DNA of 29,901 nt, taken from NCBI GenBank assembly GCA_043101605.1, contig JBICIG010000111.1, forward strand, positions 1 through 29,901, written 5' to 3'. Made by a program: the position numbers and the translations under genes. Below the pieces are notes generated by a model. It saw nothing but the letters and a program-made list of their open reading frames with translations. It was not told where the DNA came from and did no database searches. The number at the start of each line of letters is the position of its first letter. Position 1 is the stretch's first letter. This document shows positions 1 to 6,834 of the stretch, piece by piece. This DNA is from JBICIG01 sp043101605 (GTDB lineage: Bacteria; Planctomycetota; Phycisphaerae; Phycisphaerales; UBA1924).

Positions 1-40
1 GCAATGGGCAATGGGCAATGGGCAATGGGCAATGTGCAAC
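1..40. repeat. 7-bp tandem repeat (CAATGGG)n
   Basis: Four exact copies of CAATGGG run from base 2 to 29, followed by a degenerate copy CAATGTG and a partial CAAC. The array is cut by the window edge, so its full length is unknown. It lies downstream of the MlaD-like gene, and the next 70 bases (41-110) are also low-complexity, G-rich on the minus strand. Similar G-rich blocks occur at 11024-11070 and 11758-11890 in this window. Confidence 0.85.
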
Positions 41-110
41 GGGGGGTCGCAGCGGCCCCATCACCCCACCATCCCACGACTCCACCGTCTCAAGACTCCA
101 GCGCCCGACC

Positions 111-1409
111 TCAGTCGAGCGTGACCAGGCGGTCGAGCAGGTCGCGCTCGGCCTGCTGGTAGCGGTCGAACGCCGACAGCAGCTCGGACTGCAGCTCGGC
201 GATTCGGCCGCGGTCCTGGGTGCCCGGCGCGTCGAGGCTCGCCTGCAGGGCCTCGCTGGCCGCCCGCAGGTCGCTGACCGCCGACGCGTACGCCCTCGAC
301 GAGTCGTACACGAGCTGCTCTCGGAGTTCCTTGGTGCTCGGGCGGATGAGCAGGCGCCACGGTTGGGCGCGGATCTCGGCGGTCGCGAGCTTGAGCTGAT
401 CGCTCGCGAGGCGCGCGTTGGCGAGCGCCCGTCGCACCGAGGGCAGTTCCTCGACCAGGAACCCGTCGACGCGGGCGAGCAGGTCGCCGAGCTCGGCGTT
501 GCGGTCGTTGAGGTCGGTCAGGAAGCGATTGGCGGCGGGGATCGTCTCGTCGTTCACCGACGCGACCGCCCGTTCGACGCTCGCGAGCGTGCGGTCGATG
601 CGCGGTCGGTTGTCCTCGATGACGCCATCGATCTTGTTGACGGCGCCGCGGGCGTCGGCGACGAGGGCCTCGCCCTCGGCGCGGATCGGCTCGAGCCCGT
701 CAGCGAAGGCCTCGGCGTCGGCCAGGGCGCGGTCCACGCTGGCGGCCCACGCCTCGGAGCGGTCGTTCAGACGCCGGACGGTGGCGCGGGCGTCGCCGGT
801 CATGGCGCGGACATCGGCCAGGACCGGCTCGAGTTCGCCGTCGACGCGGGTGATGATCGCGTCGATGCGGTCGGCGGTCTGGTTGAGCTTGGAGACGAGT
901 TGCTCGGCGTCGCTGATGATGCCCGAGACCTGCCGCTGCTGCTGGGACCCGAAGCCCGCCTGGGCGAGGAACGAGGGCGGGGCGATCCCGCCGTCGATGA
1001 CGGCTCCCGAGGGCAGCGGGCGGGCGTCGTCGGCGAGCCCGCCGGCGCTGGCGATGTTGATGGCGCTGATCCCGCCGAGCAGGGGCGATTCGAGCAGCGC
1101 CGCCGCGTCGTCGAAGAGGGTGATGTCGTCGGAGATCAGGACATCGACCTCGACGCCCGTGGGGCGTCCCTGCGGGTCGAAGAGGAAGCGGACGCGTTCG
1201 ACCTGCCCGGCCTGCACCCCGCCGACGCGGACGGGCGAGCCAGGCTCGATGCCCGCGGCTCCCTCGCTGAGCGTGAAGCGGACGACATAGGGCGTGCGTC
1301 CCTCGAGCGTCACGCCGCTGAGGGTGATGATGACCGCGACGGCGCCGACAAGTGCGGCGAGCAGGAACGAGCCGGCCATGAGCGTGTGGGTCGAGTTCTT
1401 GCGGGCCAT
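111..1409 (-). CDS. mlaD: MCE-domain (MlaD-like) lipid-transport protein
   Basis: A 432-residue membrane-anchored protein of the Mce/MlaD family, the substrate-binding part of ABC systems that move lipids across the periplasm. One N-terminal transmembrane segment (about residues 10-32) is followed by the MCE domain (about 38-124, with the family-like stretch PVRVGGVQAGQVERV). A long, mostly helical region of about 300 residues follows, rich in Ala, Asp, Glu and Arg, as in longer MCE proteins whose helices build a channel. The ATG at 1409 is preceded by GGGAG at 7-base spacing. The gene lies 16 bases downstream of the MlaF-type ATPase, so the two are probably co-transcribed. The long helical tail resembles actinobacterial and planctomycete MCE proteins more than short E. 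coli MlaD. The exact lipid is unknown. Confidence 0.88.
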   Translation of the reverse strand: MARKNSTHTLMAGSFLLAALVGAVAVIITLSGVTLEGRTPYVVRFTLSEGAAGIEPGSPVRVGGVQAGQVERVRFLFDPQGRPTGVEVDVLISDDITLFDDAAALLESPLLGGISAINIASAGGLADDARPLPSGAVIDGGIAPPSFLAQAGFGSQQQRQVSGIISDAEQLVSKLNQTADRIDAIITRVDGELEPVLADVRAMTGDARATVRRLNDRSEAWAASVDRALADAEAFADGLEPIRAEGEALVADARGAVNKIDGVIEDNRPRIDRTLASVERAVASVNDETIPAANRFLTDLNDRNAELGDLLARVDGFLVEELPSVRRALANARLASDQLKLATAEIRAQPWRLLIRPSTKELREQLVYDSSRAYASAVSDLRAASEALQASLDAPGTQDRGRIAELQSELLSAFDRYQQAERDLLDRLVTLD

Positions 1410-1425
1410 GAAGTCTCCCGGGCGG

Positions 1426-2358
1426 TCAGCGGGTGGGTTCGACGCTGGGGATATCGGTCACGGTGACCGATTCGCCGAAGAGAGCCTGCTGGAAGTCGCG
1501 CGGATCATTGCGCACCGAGATCGGGCCCTCGGGCTCGCCGCGGAGGAACTGGCGGATGAGCTTCTCACGCTCCGAGAGCGCGTCGGCCTCGGGCCCCTCG
1601 ACCGACCGCACGCGGTCGAACCACGCGCGGCTCTCGACCTGGATCATCCGCCCGCGGTCGAGCATCGCCATGCGGTCGGCGATCGTGAACGCCGAGTCCA
1701 TCTCGTGCGTCACCACGACGCTGGTCACGCCCAGGCTCCGCCCCAGCCCGATGATGAGCTGATCGATCTGGGCGCTGGTGATCGGGTCGAGCCCGGCGCT
1801 GGGCTCGTCGTAGAAGAGCAACTCGGGATCGAGCGACAGCGCCCGCGCCAGCCCGGCCCGCTTCTTCATCCCGCCCGAGATCTCGGCGGGGTACTTGTCG
1901 GCCGCGTGGAGCATGTTGACCAGTTGCAGCTTGATCGTCACCTGGATGTCGATGATGTCCCGCGCCAGGTCGGTGTGCTCGCGCAGCGGGAGCGCGACAT
2001 TCTCGGCGACCGTCATCGAGTTGAACAGCGCGCCGCTCTGGAACAGGATCCCGAAGCGCCGGCGGATGGCGTTGAGCTCCCGCTCCTTCATGCCGCAGAT
2101 GTTCTGCCCGAACAGCAGCACCTCGCCCTCGTCGGCGTCGAGCGAGCCGATCATCAGCCGGAGCGTGGTGCTCTTGCCCGAGCCCGACCCGCCCATGATG
2201 ACCATCGTCTCGCCCCGGCGGATGCTCAGGTTGATCCCGTCGAGCACGGTCTGGTCGCCGAAGCGTTTGACGACATTGCGCAGCTCAATCACCGGCGGCT
2301 CGTCGGCGGGCGCGCTGGCAGGCGTCGCAGCGGGATGGCTCGCGGGGGATCGGCTCAC
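1426..2358 (-). CDS. mlaF: Mla/Mce-type ABC transporter ATPase
   Basis: A 310-residue ATP-binding subunit that would power the MCE lipid transporter. All ABC motifs are present: Walker A GGSGSGKST (56-64), Q-loop FQSGALF (106-112), signature SGGMKKR (161-167), Walker B LLFYDEP (180-186) with the glutamate, and the H-loop histidine at about 218. The FQSGALFNSMTVAENV and SGGMKKRAGLARAL stretches are characteristic of the MlaF subgroup. The start is a GTG at 2358 with no good Shine-Dalgarno sequence, so the first 20 Ala/Pro-rich residues are uncertain. The MlaD-like gene follows closely. The permease partner MlaE, usually beside this gene, is not in the window, and the gene upstream is an unrelated membrane protein. 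Confidence 0.9.
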   Translation of the reverse strand: MSRSPASHPAATPASAPADEPPVIELRNVVKRFGDQTVLDGINLSIRRGETMVIMGGSGSGKSTTLRLMIGSLDADEGEVLLFGQNICGMKERELNAIRRRFGILFQSGALFNSMTVAENVALPLREHTDLARDIIDIQVTIKLQLVNMLHAADKYPAEISGGMKKRAGLARALSLDPELLFYDEPSAGLDPITSAQIDQLIIGLGRSLGVTSVVVTHEMDSAFTIADRMAMLDRGRMIQVESRAWFDRVRSVEGPEADALSEREKLIRQFLRGEPEGPISVRNDPRDFQQALFGESVTVTDIPSVEPTR

Positions 2359-2414
2359 GCCGACGATGATACGGGACGCCGGCGAGCGGGCCCGCCCGCG
2401 CGATGCTTCAAGAT

Positions 2415-3260
2415 TCAGTTGCCGCCGCCGTCACCGCCCGCTCCGCCCGGATCCCGCCCGGCGTTCTCTCCGGCGTTCTCGTTGGGCGTTGCCTCGTCGG
2501 GTCGGTTGGCGTCTTCGGGCGGGGTGGATCGCCCGAGCAGGGAATTGAAGACATCCTGCTGGTCCATGAGCCAGAGCAGCGTGCCGTCGTTGGTCGCGAT
2601 CGCGACATTGACGATGGTGCCCTCGAGCCCGGTGGAGAAGAGGTCGCCCGATTCGATGTTGATGACGAGCATGACCAGGGCGCGCTTGTTCTCGAACTGC
2701 ACGGGCACCGGGAAGGCGGTCATGTCGTCGGTCAGGCGGGGCGAGCCGAGCCGGTCCTGGGCCGGCTGGAGCCCGCCGAGCTGCGAGAGCATCGCGCCGA
2801 CGCTGGCGGCCGAGTCGCCCGGCGCGCCGAGCTGCGACGCCATCTCGTCGGCGAAGGCGTCGAGGCGGTCCTGGCTCAGCAGCGCCGCGGCGTCGGGGGT
2901 CATCTGGGCCCGCAGCGCATCGAGGTCGCGGGCTTCGATCGCCGCGAGGGTGCGGTCGGCCTGGGTCGCGCCCATCTTGGCGAACTGCGCCACGCCGAAG
3001 ACGACCATCACCCACAGCGTCGTGGCGATGAGCCCCATCACGATGCCGCCCGCGGCGAGCCCCGCGCCCGAGACCCGACCGGCCGACGCGCGGATCGCAA
3101 ACAGCGCGATCACGCCGATCAGGACCGCCAGCACGCCCAGCCCGGGCAAGCAGACGATCCCGAGGATGAGCGAGGCGACCGCGAGCGAACTGGTGCGCAC
3201 GGGGCGCATCGGGCCGGGCTCGCCGAAGTCGGCGTACTGGGGCTGGGCGTAGGTGTTCAT
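2415..3260 (-). CDS. DUF4190-like two-helix membrane protein, unknown function
   Basis: A 281-residue protein. A short Pro/Gly-rich cytoplasmic start is followed by two transmembrane helices (about 25-54 and 66-92). The glycine-rich pattern between them, including SLAVASLILGIVCLPGLGVL, is typical of DUF4190 domains. The rest is a soluble domain of about 130 residues followed by a disordered Asn/Gly/Asp-rich tail of about 40 residues ending in GGDGGGN. No catalytic motif is visible. It lies 56 bases upstream of the MlaF-type ATPase on the same strand, so it could be the first gene of that unit, but nothing in it resembles MlaE. The ATG at 3260 lacks a strong ribosome site. The role is unknown. 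Confidence 0.75.
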   Translation of the reverse strand: MNTYAQPQYADFGEPGPMRPVRTSSLAVASLILGIVCLPGLGVLAVLIGVIALFAIRASAGRVSGAGLAAGGIVMGLIATTLWVMVVFGVAQFAKMGATQADRTLAAIEARDLDALRAQMTPDAAALLSQDRLDAFADEMASQLGAPGDSAASVGAMLSQLGGLQPAQDRLGSPRLTDDMTAFPVPVQFENKRALVMLVINIESGDLFSTGLEGTIVNVAIATNDGTLLWLMDQQDVFNSLLGRSTPPEDANRPDEATPNENAGENAGRDPGGAGGDGGGN

Positions 3261-3306
3261 GCCCCAAGGCTAGCGGGCCCGAACCCTCCGAGCCCGGGCG
3301 GCGGGT

Positions 3307-4479
3307 TCAGCCAGCCGGGAGCGTGGGTTCGACCGGCACCCCCCGCAGCATCGACGCGCACTGGGCGAGATGGGCGATCGCCTTCTCGAGATCCTGCCGC
3401 GTCGTCTCCCGGCAGAGGCTGAAGCGGACCGAGCTCTCGGCCTGGTCGACGCTCAGCCCCATCGCCATCAGCACGCCCGAGGGCTCCATCGCGCCGCTCG
3501 AGCACGCCGAGCCCGCCGAGGCGCACACGCCGTTCTCTGAACACAGGAACAGCAGCGCTTCGCTCTCGAGCCGCGGGAAGGCGATGTTGGTGGTGTTCCA
3601 GAGGCGCTCGGTCGGGCCGGTGGGTCCGTTGACCTGCGACCCGGGAACCAGATCGAGCACCCAGCGCTCGAAGAGGTCGCGGAGGTCGGCGAGCTTGGCG
3701 CGGCGGGAGGGGTCGGCGAGCCACTCGATCGACTCGCGGGCGGCGACACCCGCCCCGAGGATCGCCGGGACATTCTCGGTGCCGCCGCGCATCCCGCGCT
3801 CCTGCGACCCGCGGATCACCGGGCGGATCGCGTGCCCGGCCCGGATGTAGAGAATCCCCACGCCCTTGGGCCCGTGGAACTTGTGGGGGGCGCAGGTGAG
3901 CAGGTCGCACCCCAGGGCGCGGACATCGGTCGGCGCCTTGCCGACCCACTGCGTCGCGTCGCAGTGGAAGGGAACGCCCTTCTCCCGGCAGAGGGCCGCG
4001 ATGCGCTCGACCGGCTGGATCGCGCCCGTCTCGTTGTTGGCCCACTGCACGCTGACCACCGCGACCGATTCGTCGAGCATCGACGCCAGCTCATCGACAT
4101 CGATGACGCCCTTGGCGTTGATCGGGGCGGCGGCGACCTCGGCCTCCTGCCACTCGGCGAGGTCCTGGGCGACCTTGCGGACCGCGGGGTGCTCGATGTC
4201 CGAGCGGATGATCGTGCCGCGCCCGCCGCGCGCCAGCAGCGTGCCGCGGATCGCCAGGTCGATCGACTCGGTGCCCGAGGCCGTGAAGACGATCTCCTTG
4301 GCGTCGGCGTGGAGAAGCTCGGCGACCGCCTTGCGGGCGAGCTCGACCTCGGCGCGGACGCGCTGCCCGGGGCGGTGCAGGCTCGAGGGGTTGTGCCAGA
4401 GCTCGGTCATGCCGCGCAGGACCGCCTCGCACACCGCGGGGCTGGGTTTGCTTGTCGCGTTGGAGTCGAGATAGATCAC
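3307..4479 (-). CDS. cysteine desulfurase, NifS/IscS type
   Basis: A PLP-dependent enzyme that takes sulfur from L-cysteine, leaving alanine, and holds it as a persulfide for Fe-S clusters or thio-modifications. The 390 residues match the family's usual length. It begins MIYLDSNATSKPSP, the family N-terminus. The stretches HxA-like IEHPAVRK (95-102) and ANNETGAIQP (147-156) are present. The PLP lysine is K200 in APHKFHGPKG, and the active-site loop SAGSACSSG holds C326. I place the start at a GTG (4477-4479) with GAGG at 6-base spacing (4486-4489). A longer reading frame would run into the TetR gene and add non-conserved sequence. The SSG rather than TSA context and MEPSGVL resemble NifS. No iscU, iscR or suf genes are nearby, so whether it serves Fe-S assembly or tRNA thiolation is open. 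Confidence 0.92.
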   Translation of the reverse strand: MIYLDSNATSKPSPAVCEAVLRGMTELWHNPSSLHRPGQRVRAEVELARKAVAELLHADAKEIVFTASGTESIDLAIRGTLLARGGRGTIIRSDIEHPAVRKVAQDLAEWQEAEVAAAPINAKGVIDVDELASMLDESVAVVSVQWANNETGAIQPVERIAALCREKGVPFHCDATQWVGKAPTDVRALGCDLLTCAPHKFHGPKGVGILYIRAGHAIRPVIRGSQERGMRGGTENVPAILGAGVAARESIEWLADPSRRAKLADLRDLFERWVLDLVPGSQVNGPTGPTERLWNTTNIAFPRLESEALLFLCSENGVCASAGSACSSGAMEPSGVLMAMGLSVDQAESSVRFSLCRETTRQDLEKAIAHLAQCASMLRGVPVEPTLPAG

Positions 4480-4485
4480 GGCATA

Positions 4486-4489
4486 CCTC
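4486..4489 (-). promoter_or_regulatory. Shine-Dalgarno for the cysteine desulfurase GTG start
   Basis: On the minus strand GAGG stands six bases before the GTG at 4479. This supports the GTG start and a protein beginning MIYLDSNA, the conserved family N-terminus, over the upstream in-frame ATG that lies inside tetR. Confidence 0.6.
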
Positions 4490-4537
4490 GGTGGCGCGCC
4501 CGCGCGGGGCTCGGTGGGTGGGGCCCGTCGTGGGCGG

Positions 4538-5188
4538 TCAGCCTTCCTGGTCGTCCTCGCCCCGGGGCTCCCGCCGGGCGTCGTGGTTCTTGCTTCCGGG
4601 CCCGACGAGCATGCGGGCAATGACATCGCGGACATGGGTGCCGTCGGGGCTGCGCCCCTGTCCCTGGATTCGCATGGCGCTGAGGATCCCGTAGCCCAGC
4701 GCGACATCGACCAGGAGCCAGGCGATGATCTCGGCGGGGAAGCGGCTGGTGACCTTGTGCTCGGCCTGGGCGCGCTCGACCTCGCCGACGAGAAACTGGT
4801 GCAGGGCGTTCATGTGCGCTTCGACCGCGTCGTGGATCTCCTTGTCGTCCACCTCGGTGATCGCCTGGAGCACCACGCGGAAGGCATCCCGCCCCTCGGG
4901 CATCACCATCGGGTTGTCGCCGATGAGCCGGCGGAGGCGTTCGGCCGGGTCGCTCGCCCCGCGCAGGTGCCGCTTCCACATCGCCAGCGTCATGGCGCCA
5001 GCCCGTTCGATCAGCGCGATGAACAGTTCCCGCTTGGACTTGAAGTGGCGGTAGATGATCGGCTCGGTGACCCCGGCGCTCCGGGCGAGCTGGGCCGTCG
5101 TCGCGCGCGCATAACCCTTCTCCGCAAAGAGTGTTGCGGCCCGATCGAGCAACTGCTCGCGGCGTTGTGCAGCGGGAAGGCGGCTCAC
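4538..5188 (-). CDS. TetR/AcrR-family transcriptional regulator
   Basis: A 216-residue DNA-binding regulator. The N-terminal TetR helix-turn-helix spans about residues 10-57 (LLDRAATLFAEKGYARATTA, then AGVTEPIIYRHFKSKRELF), with the hallmark YRHFKSK segment. The C-terminal part is the ligand and dimer domain and does not predict an inducer; the last 20 residues are charged and probably disordered. The start is a GTG at 5188 with GGAG seven bases upstream. It lies between yidD (92 bases upstream) and the cysteine desulfurase (58 bases downstream), all on the minus strand. Its target is not evident, and no efflux or fatty-acid gene is directly divergent from it. Confidence 0.92.
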   Translation of the reverse strand: MSRLPAAQRREQLLDRAATLFAEKGYARATTAQLARSAGVTEPIIYRHFKSKRELFIALIERAGAMTLAMWKRHLRGASDPAERLRRLIGDNPMVMPEGRDAFRVVLQAITEVDDKEIHDAVEAHMNALHQFLVGEVERAQAEHKVTSRFPAEIIAWLLVDVALGYGILSAMRIQGQGRSPDGTHVRDVIARMLVGPGSKNHDARREPRGEDDQEG

Positions 5189-5280
5189 CTGACGCTCCGG
5201 GTGGCTGCCCGGAACGCCCGCCTCCGGGCGATCCGTTCGCAGCCGACCCAGTCTACCACGCCGACGCCCGCCGACCCTCC

Positions 5281-5643
5281 TCAGCGGGCCGAATCAGCGT
5301 CGCCCGAGGGTTCTCGGTCCTCGATCGGCCGCGGACCCGCCGACGCGGCCCGATCGGCCCGGAGGGGGACCGGGTCGAGCCCGCCTCGCGCGCACGGCTG
5401 GCATCGCCCGAGCCGACGGGCGGTCAGCGTCGAGCCCCGCAGGAACCCGAAGCGGCGGTACGCCTCAACGGCGTAGCGCGAGCAGGTCGGCTCGTATCGG
5501 CACTGCCCGCCGACGATCGGCGAGAGCGTCCACTGGTAGACCCGGATCAGCCCGATGCACGGTGCCGCCAGCGCCCGGCTCACCCGCCCCGGCGGATCGG
5601 CGGCGATCGGGGGCGGATCGCGATGGATCGGCCCGCGGCTCAC
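5281..5643 (-). CDS. yidD: YidD, membrane protein insertion efficiency factor
   Basis: A small membrane-associated protein that assists YidC/Sec-dependent insertion of inner-membrane proteins. The conserved core covers about residues 24-92: IRVYQWTLSPIVGGQCRYEP, then TCSRYAVEAYRRFGFLRG and a CQPCARGGLDPVP ending. At 120 residues it is longer than the usual 70-90 because of an N-terminal extension of about 20 residues and a hydrophilic tail of about 28. The start is a GTG at 5643 overlapping the rnpA stop by four bases (GTGA). This rnpA-yidD order is the normal one, although yidC is not the next gene here. Confidence 0.95.
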   Translation of the reverse strand: MSRGPIHRDPPPIAADPPGRVSRALAAPCIGLIRVYQWTLSPIVGGQCRYEPTCSRYAVEAYRRFGFLRGSTLTARRLGRCQPCARGGLDPVPLRADRAASAGPRPIEDREPSGDADSAR

Positions 5644-6077
5644 GGCGACTCGTCCGCCGAGTCCGCGCCGCGCCGAGCCCGCTTGGCATGCACCCGGTGC
5701 AGTTGCTGAGCAAGGGCGCGCAGGATCGCGCGGTAGTCGTCGAGGCTCAGAGGTTCGTGGGCGCGCGCGCCGACCACCAGGTCGTAGCTGGCGGGCGCCG
5801 CCGCGTCGGGGCGGGGGAGGGACGCCCGTTCAAGTCGGAAGGCCTCGCGAAGGTGCCGTTTGAGCCGGGTCCGGCGGACGGCGTGGCCCACCCGCCGCCC
5901 GATCGACAGCCCGAGACGGTGCTCGGGGAGGCTCGTCGGGAGCATCCACAGCGTCAGCGGGCCCTGCGACTTCTTGAGCTTGCCCCGGAGGACGGCTTGG
6001 AACTCGAGGTCGTGGGTGAGCCGGTGCCGACGCCGAAAGATGGGGCGGTCGGTCGGGATCGGATCGTCGGCGGGCAC
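5640..6077 (-). CDS. rnpA: ribonuclease P protein component
   Basis: The protein subunit of RNase P, which helps the catalytic RNA remove 5' leaders from pre-tRNAs. The C-terminal half carries the RNR-type motif GRRVGHAVRRTRLKRHLREA; the usual Asn of the RN pair is Thr here. The N-terminal part HRLTHDLEFQAVLRGKLKKS matches the family. I place the start at a GTG (6077), giving 145 residues, because the frame upstream lies inside the acidic membrane-protein gene and looks non-coding. There is no good Shine-Dalgarno sequence, so the start is uncertain by some tens of bases. It overlaps yidD by four bases. The gene usually found just upstream, rpmH, is absent. Confidence 0.85.
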   Translation of the reverse strand: MPADDPIPTDRPIFRRRHRLTHDLEFQAVLRGKLKKSQGPLTLWMLPTSLPEHRLGLSIGRRVGHAVRRTRLKRHLREAFRLERASLPRPDAAAPASYDLVVGARAHEPLSLDDYRAILRALAQQLHRVHAKRARRGADSADESP

Positions 6078-6114
6078 GCGGAACGATACGGGGCGCGGCG
6101 GCGGGGCGACCCGC

Positions 6115-6696
6115 TCAGTCCTCCTCCCACTCCTCGTCTTCCTCGTCCCACTCGTCCTCGTCCCATTCGTCCGAGTCCTCTTCCTCGTCCTGCTCATCCC
6201 ACTGGTCGGGCTCGTCCCAATCGTCCTCGTGGTCCTCATCGCGGGCCACCGCCGGGGCGGCCTTGGGCAGCAGCCCGACAAAGGTCGCGAACAGGCCCGC
6301 GGCGAGCAGCCACAGGCGCGAACCGGGCTCAACGGCCAATCGGCGGAGTCGGCTGTCGGGGATGGCTCGGGGCGGGTTGGTCGGGGGCGGGGGCTCGAGG
6401 GGCCCGAAGACCGAGGCATCGCCCGGGGTCGGGGAGGCGTCGAGCAGCCGACGGTCGGAGGCAATGAGGTTGAGTTGCGTCGCGGCCAGGGCCCGGATCA
6501 CTTCGGGCTCGCCCCGCTCGAGGCTGCCCAGGTAGCTCCGGTAGCGCTGCAGGCGTTCGGTCGCGTGGGCCTCGGTCGCGAGGGTGCGGTCGCGCTGCCA
6601 GCGGGCTTCTTCGAGTTGATCGCGGCTGGGGATGATCATCGCGGCCGACAGGAGCGCGAGCCCCCCGAGCAGAAACAGCCAACCCGGGTCGATCAT
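6115..6696 (-). CDS. small two-helix membrane protein with Asp/Glu/Trp tail
   Basis: An unrecognised protein of 193 residues. A transmembrane helix at about residues 4-22 (GWLFLLGGLALLSAAMIIP) is followed by a charged helical stretch of about 55 residues that may form a coiled coil. A Pro-rich linker comes next, then a second helix at about 133-150 (LWLLAAGLFATFVGLLPK). The final 42 residues contain 31 Asp/Glu and five Trp spaced as WDE-type repeats. Both termini may lie on the same side of the membrane. I chose the ATG at 6696; a GTG at 6741 is a possible alternative, and neither has a clear ribosome site. It sits where rpmH normally precedes rnpA and ends 37 bases before the chosen rnpA start. 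No function can be assigned. Confidence 0.7.
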   Translation of the reverse strand: MIDPGWLFLLGGLALLSAAMIIPSRDQLEEARWQRDRTLATEAHATERLQRYRSYLGSLERGEPEVIRALAATQLNLIASDRRLLDASPTPGDASVFGPLEPPPPTNPPRAIPDSRLRRLAVEPGSRLWLLAAGLFATFVGLLPKAAPAVARDEDHEDDWDEPDQWDEQDEEEDSDEWDEDEWDEEDEEWEED

Positions 6697-6834
6697 CGAC
6701 CACAGGGGCGAGGGCTCACGGGCATCGGAACGCGCGCGCACGATGGGAAGGTATCGACCGGCGTGCGACCGCGTCTGCAATCCGGGCGGTCGGCGGTTCG
6801 TCCGGGGTTGGGGGGCGCGCGTAGACTTCCGGTC

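Noticed and set aside
18..1466. Long plus-strand open frame antisense to the MlaD-like gene
   Set aside because: The translation is Arg/Asp/Ala-rich with no family similarity, and it lies opposite a gene with a clear MCE domain. High GC content removes stop codons in antisense frames, so long frames are expected by chance.
4480..4707. N-terminal extension of the cysteine desulfurase by about 76 residues
   Set aside because: The extension overlaps tetR and has no similarity to the family, while the GTG at 4479 has a ribosome site and gives the conserved N-terminus MIYLDSNA.
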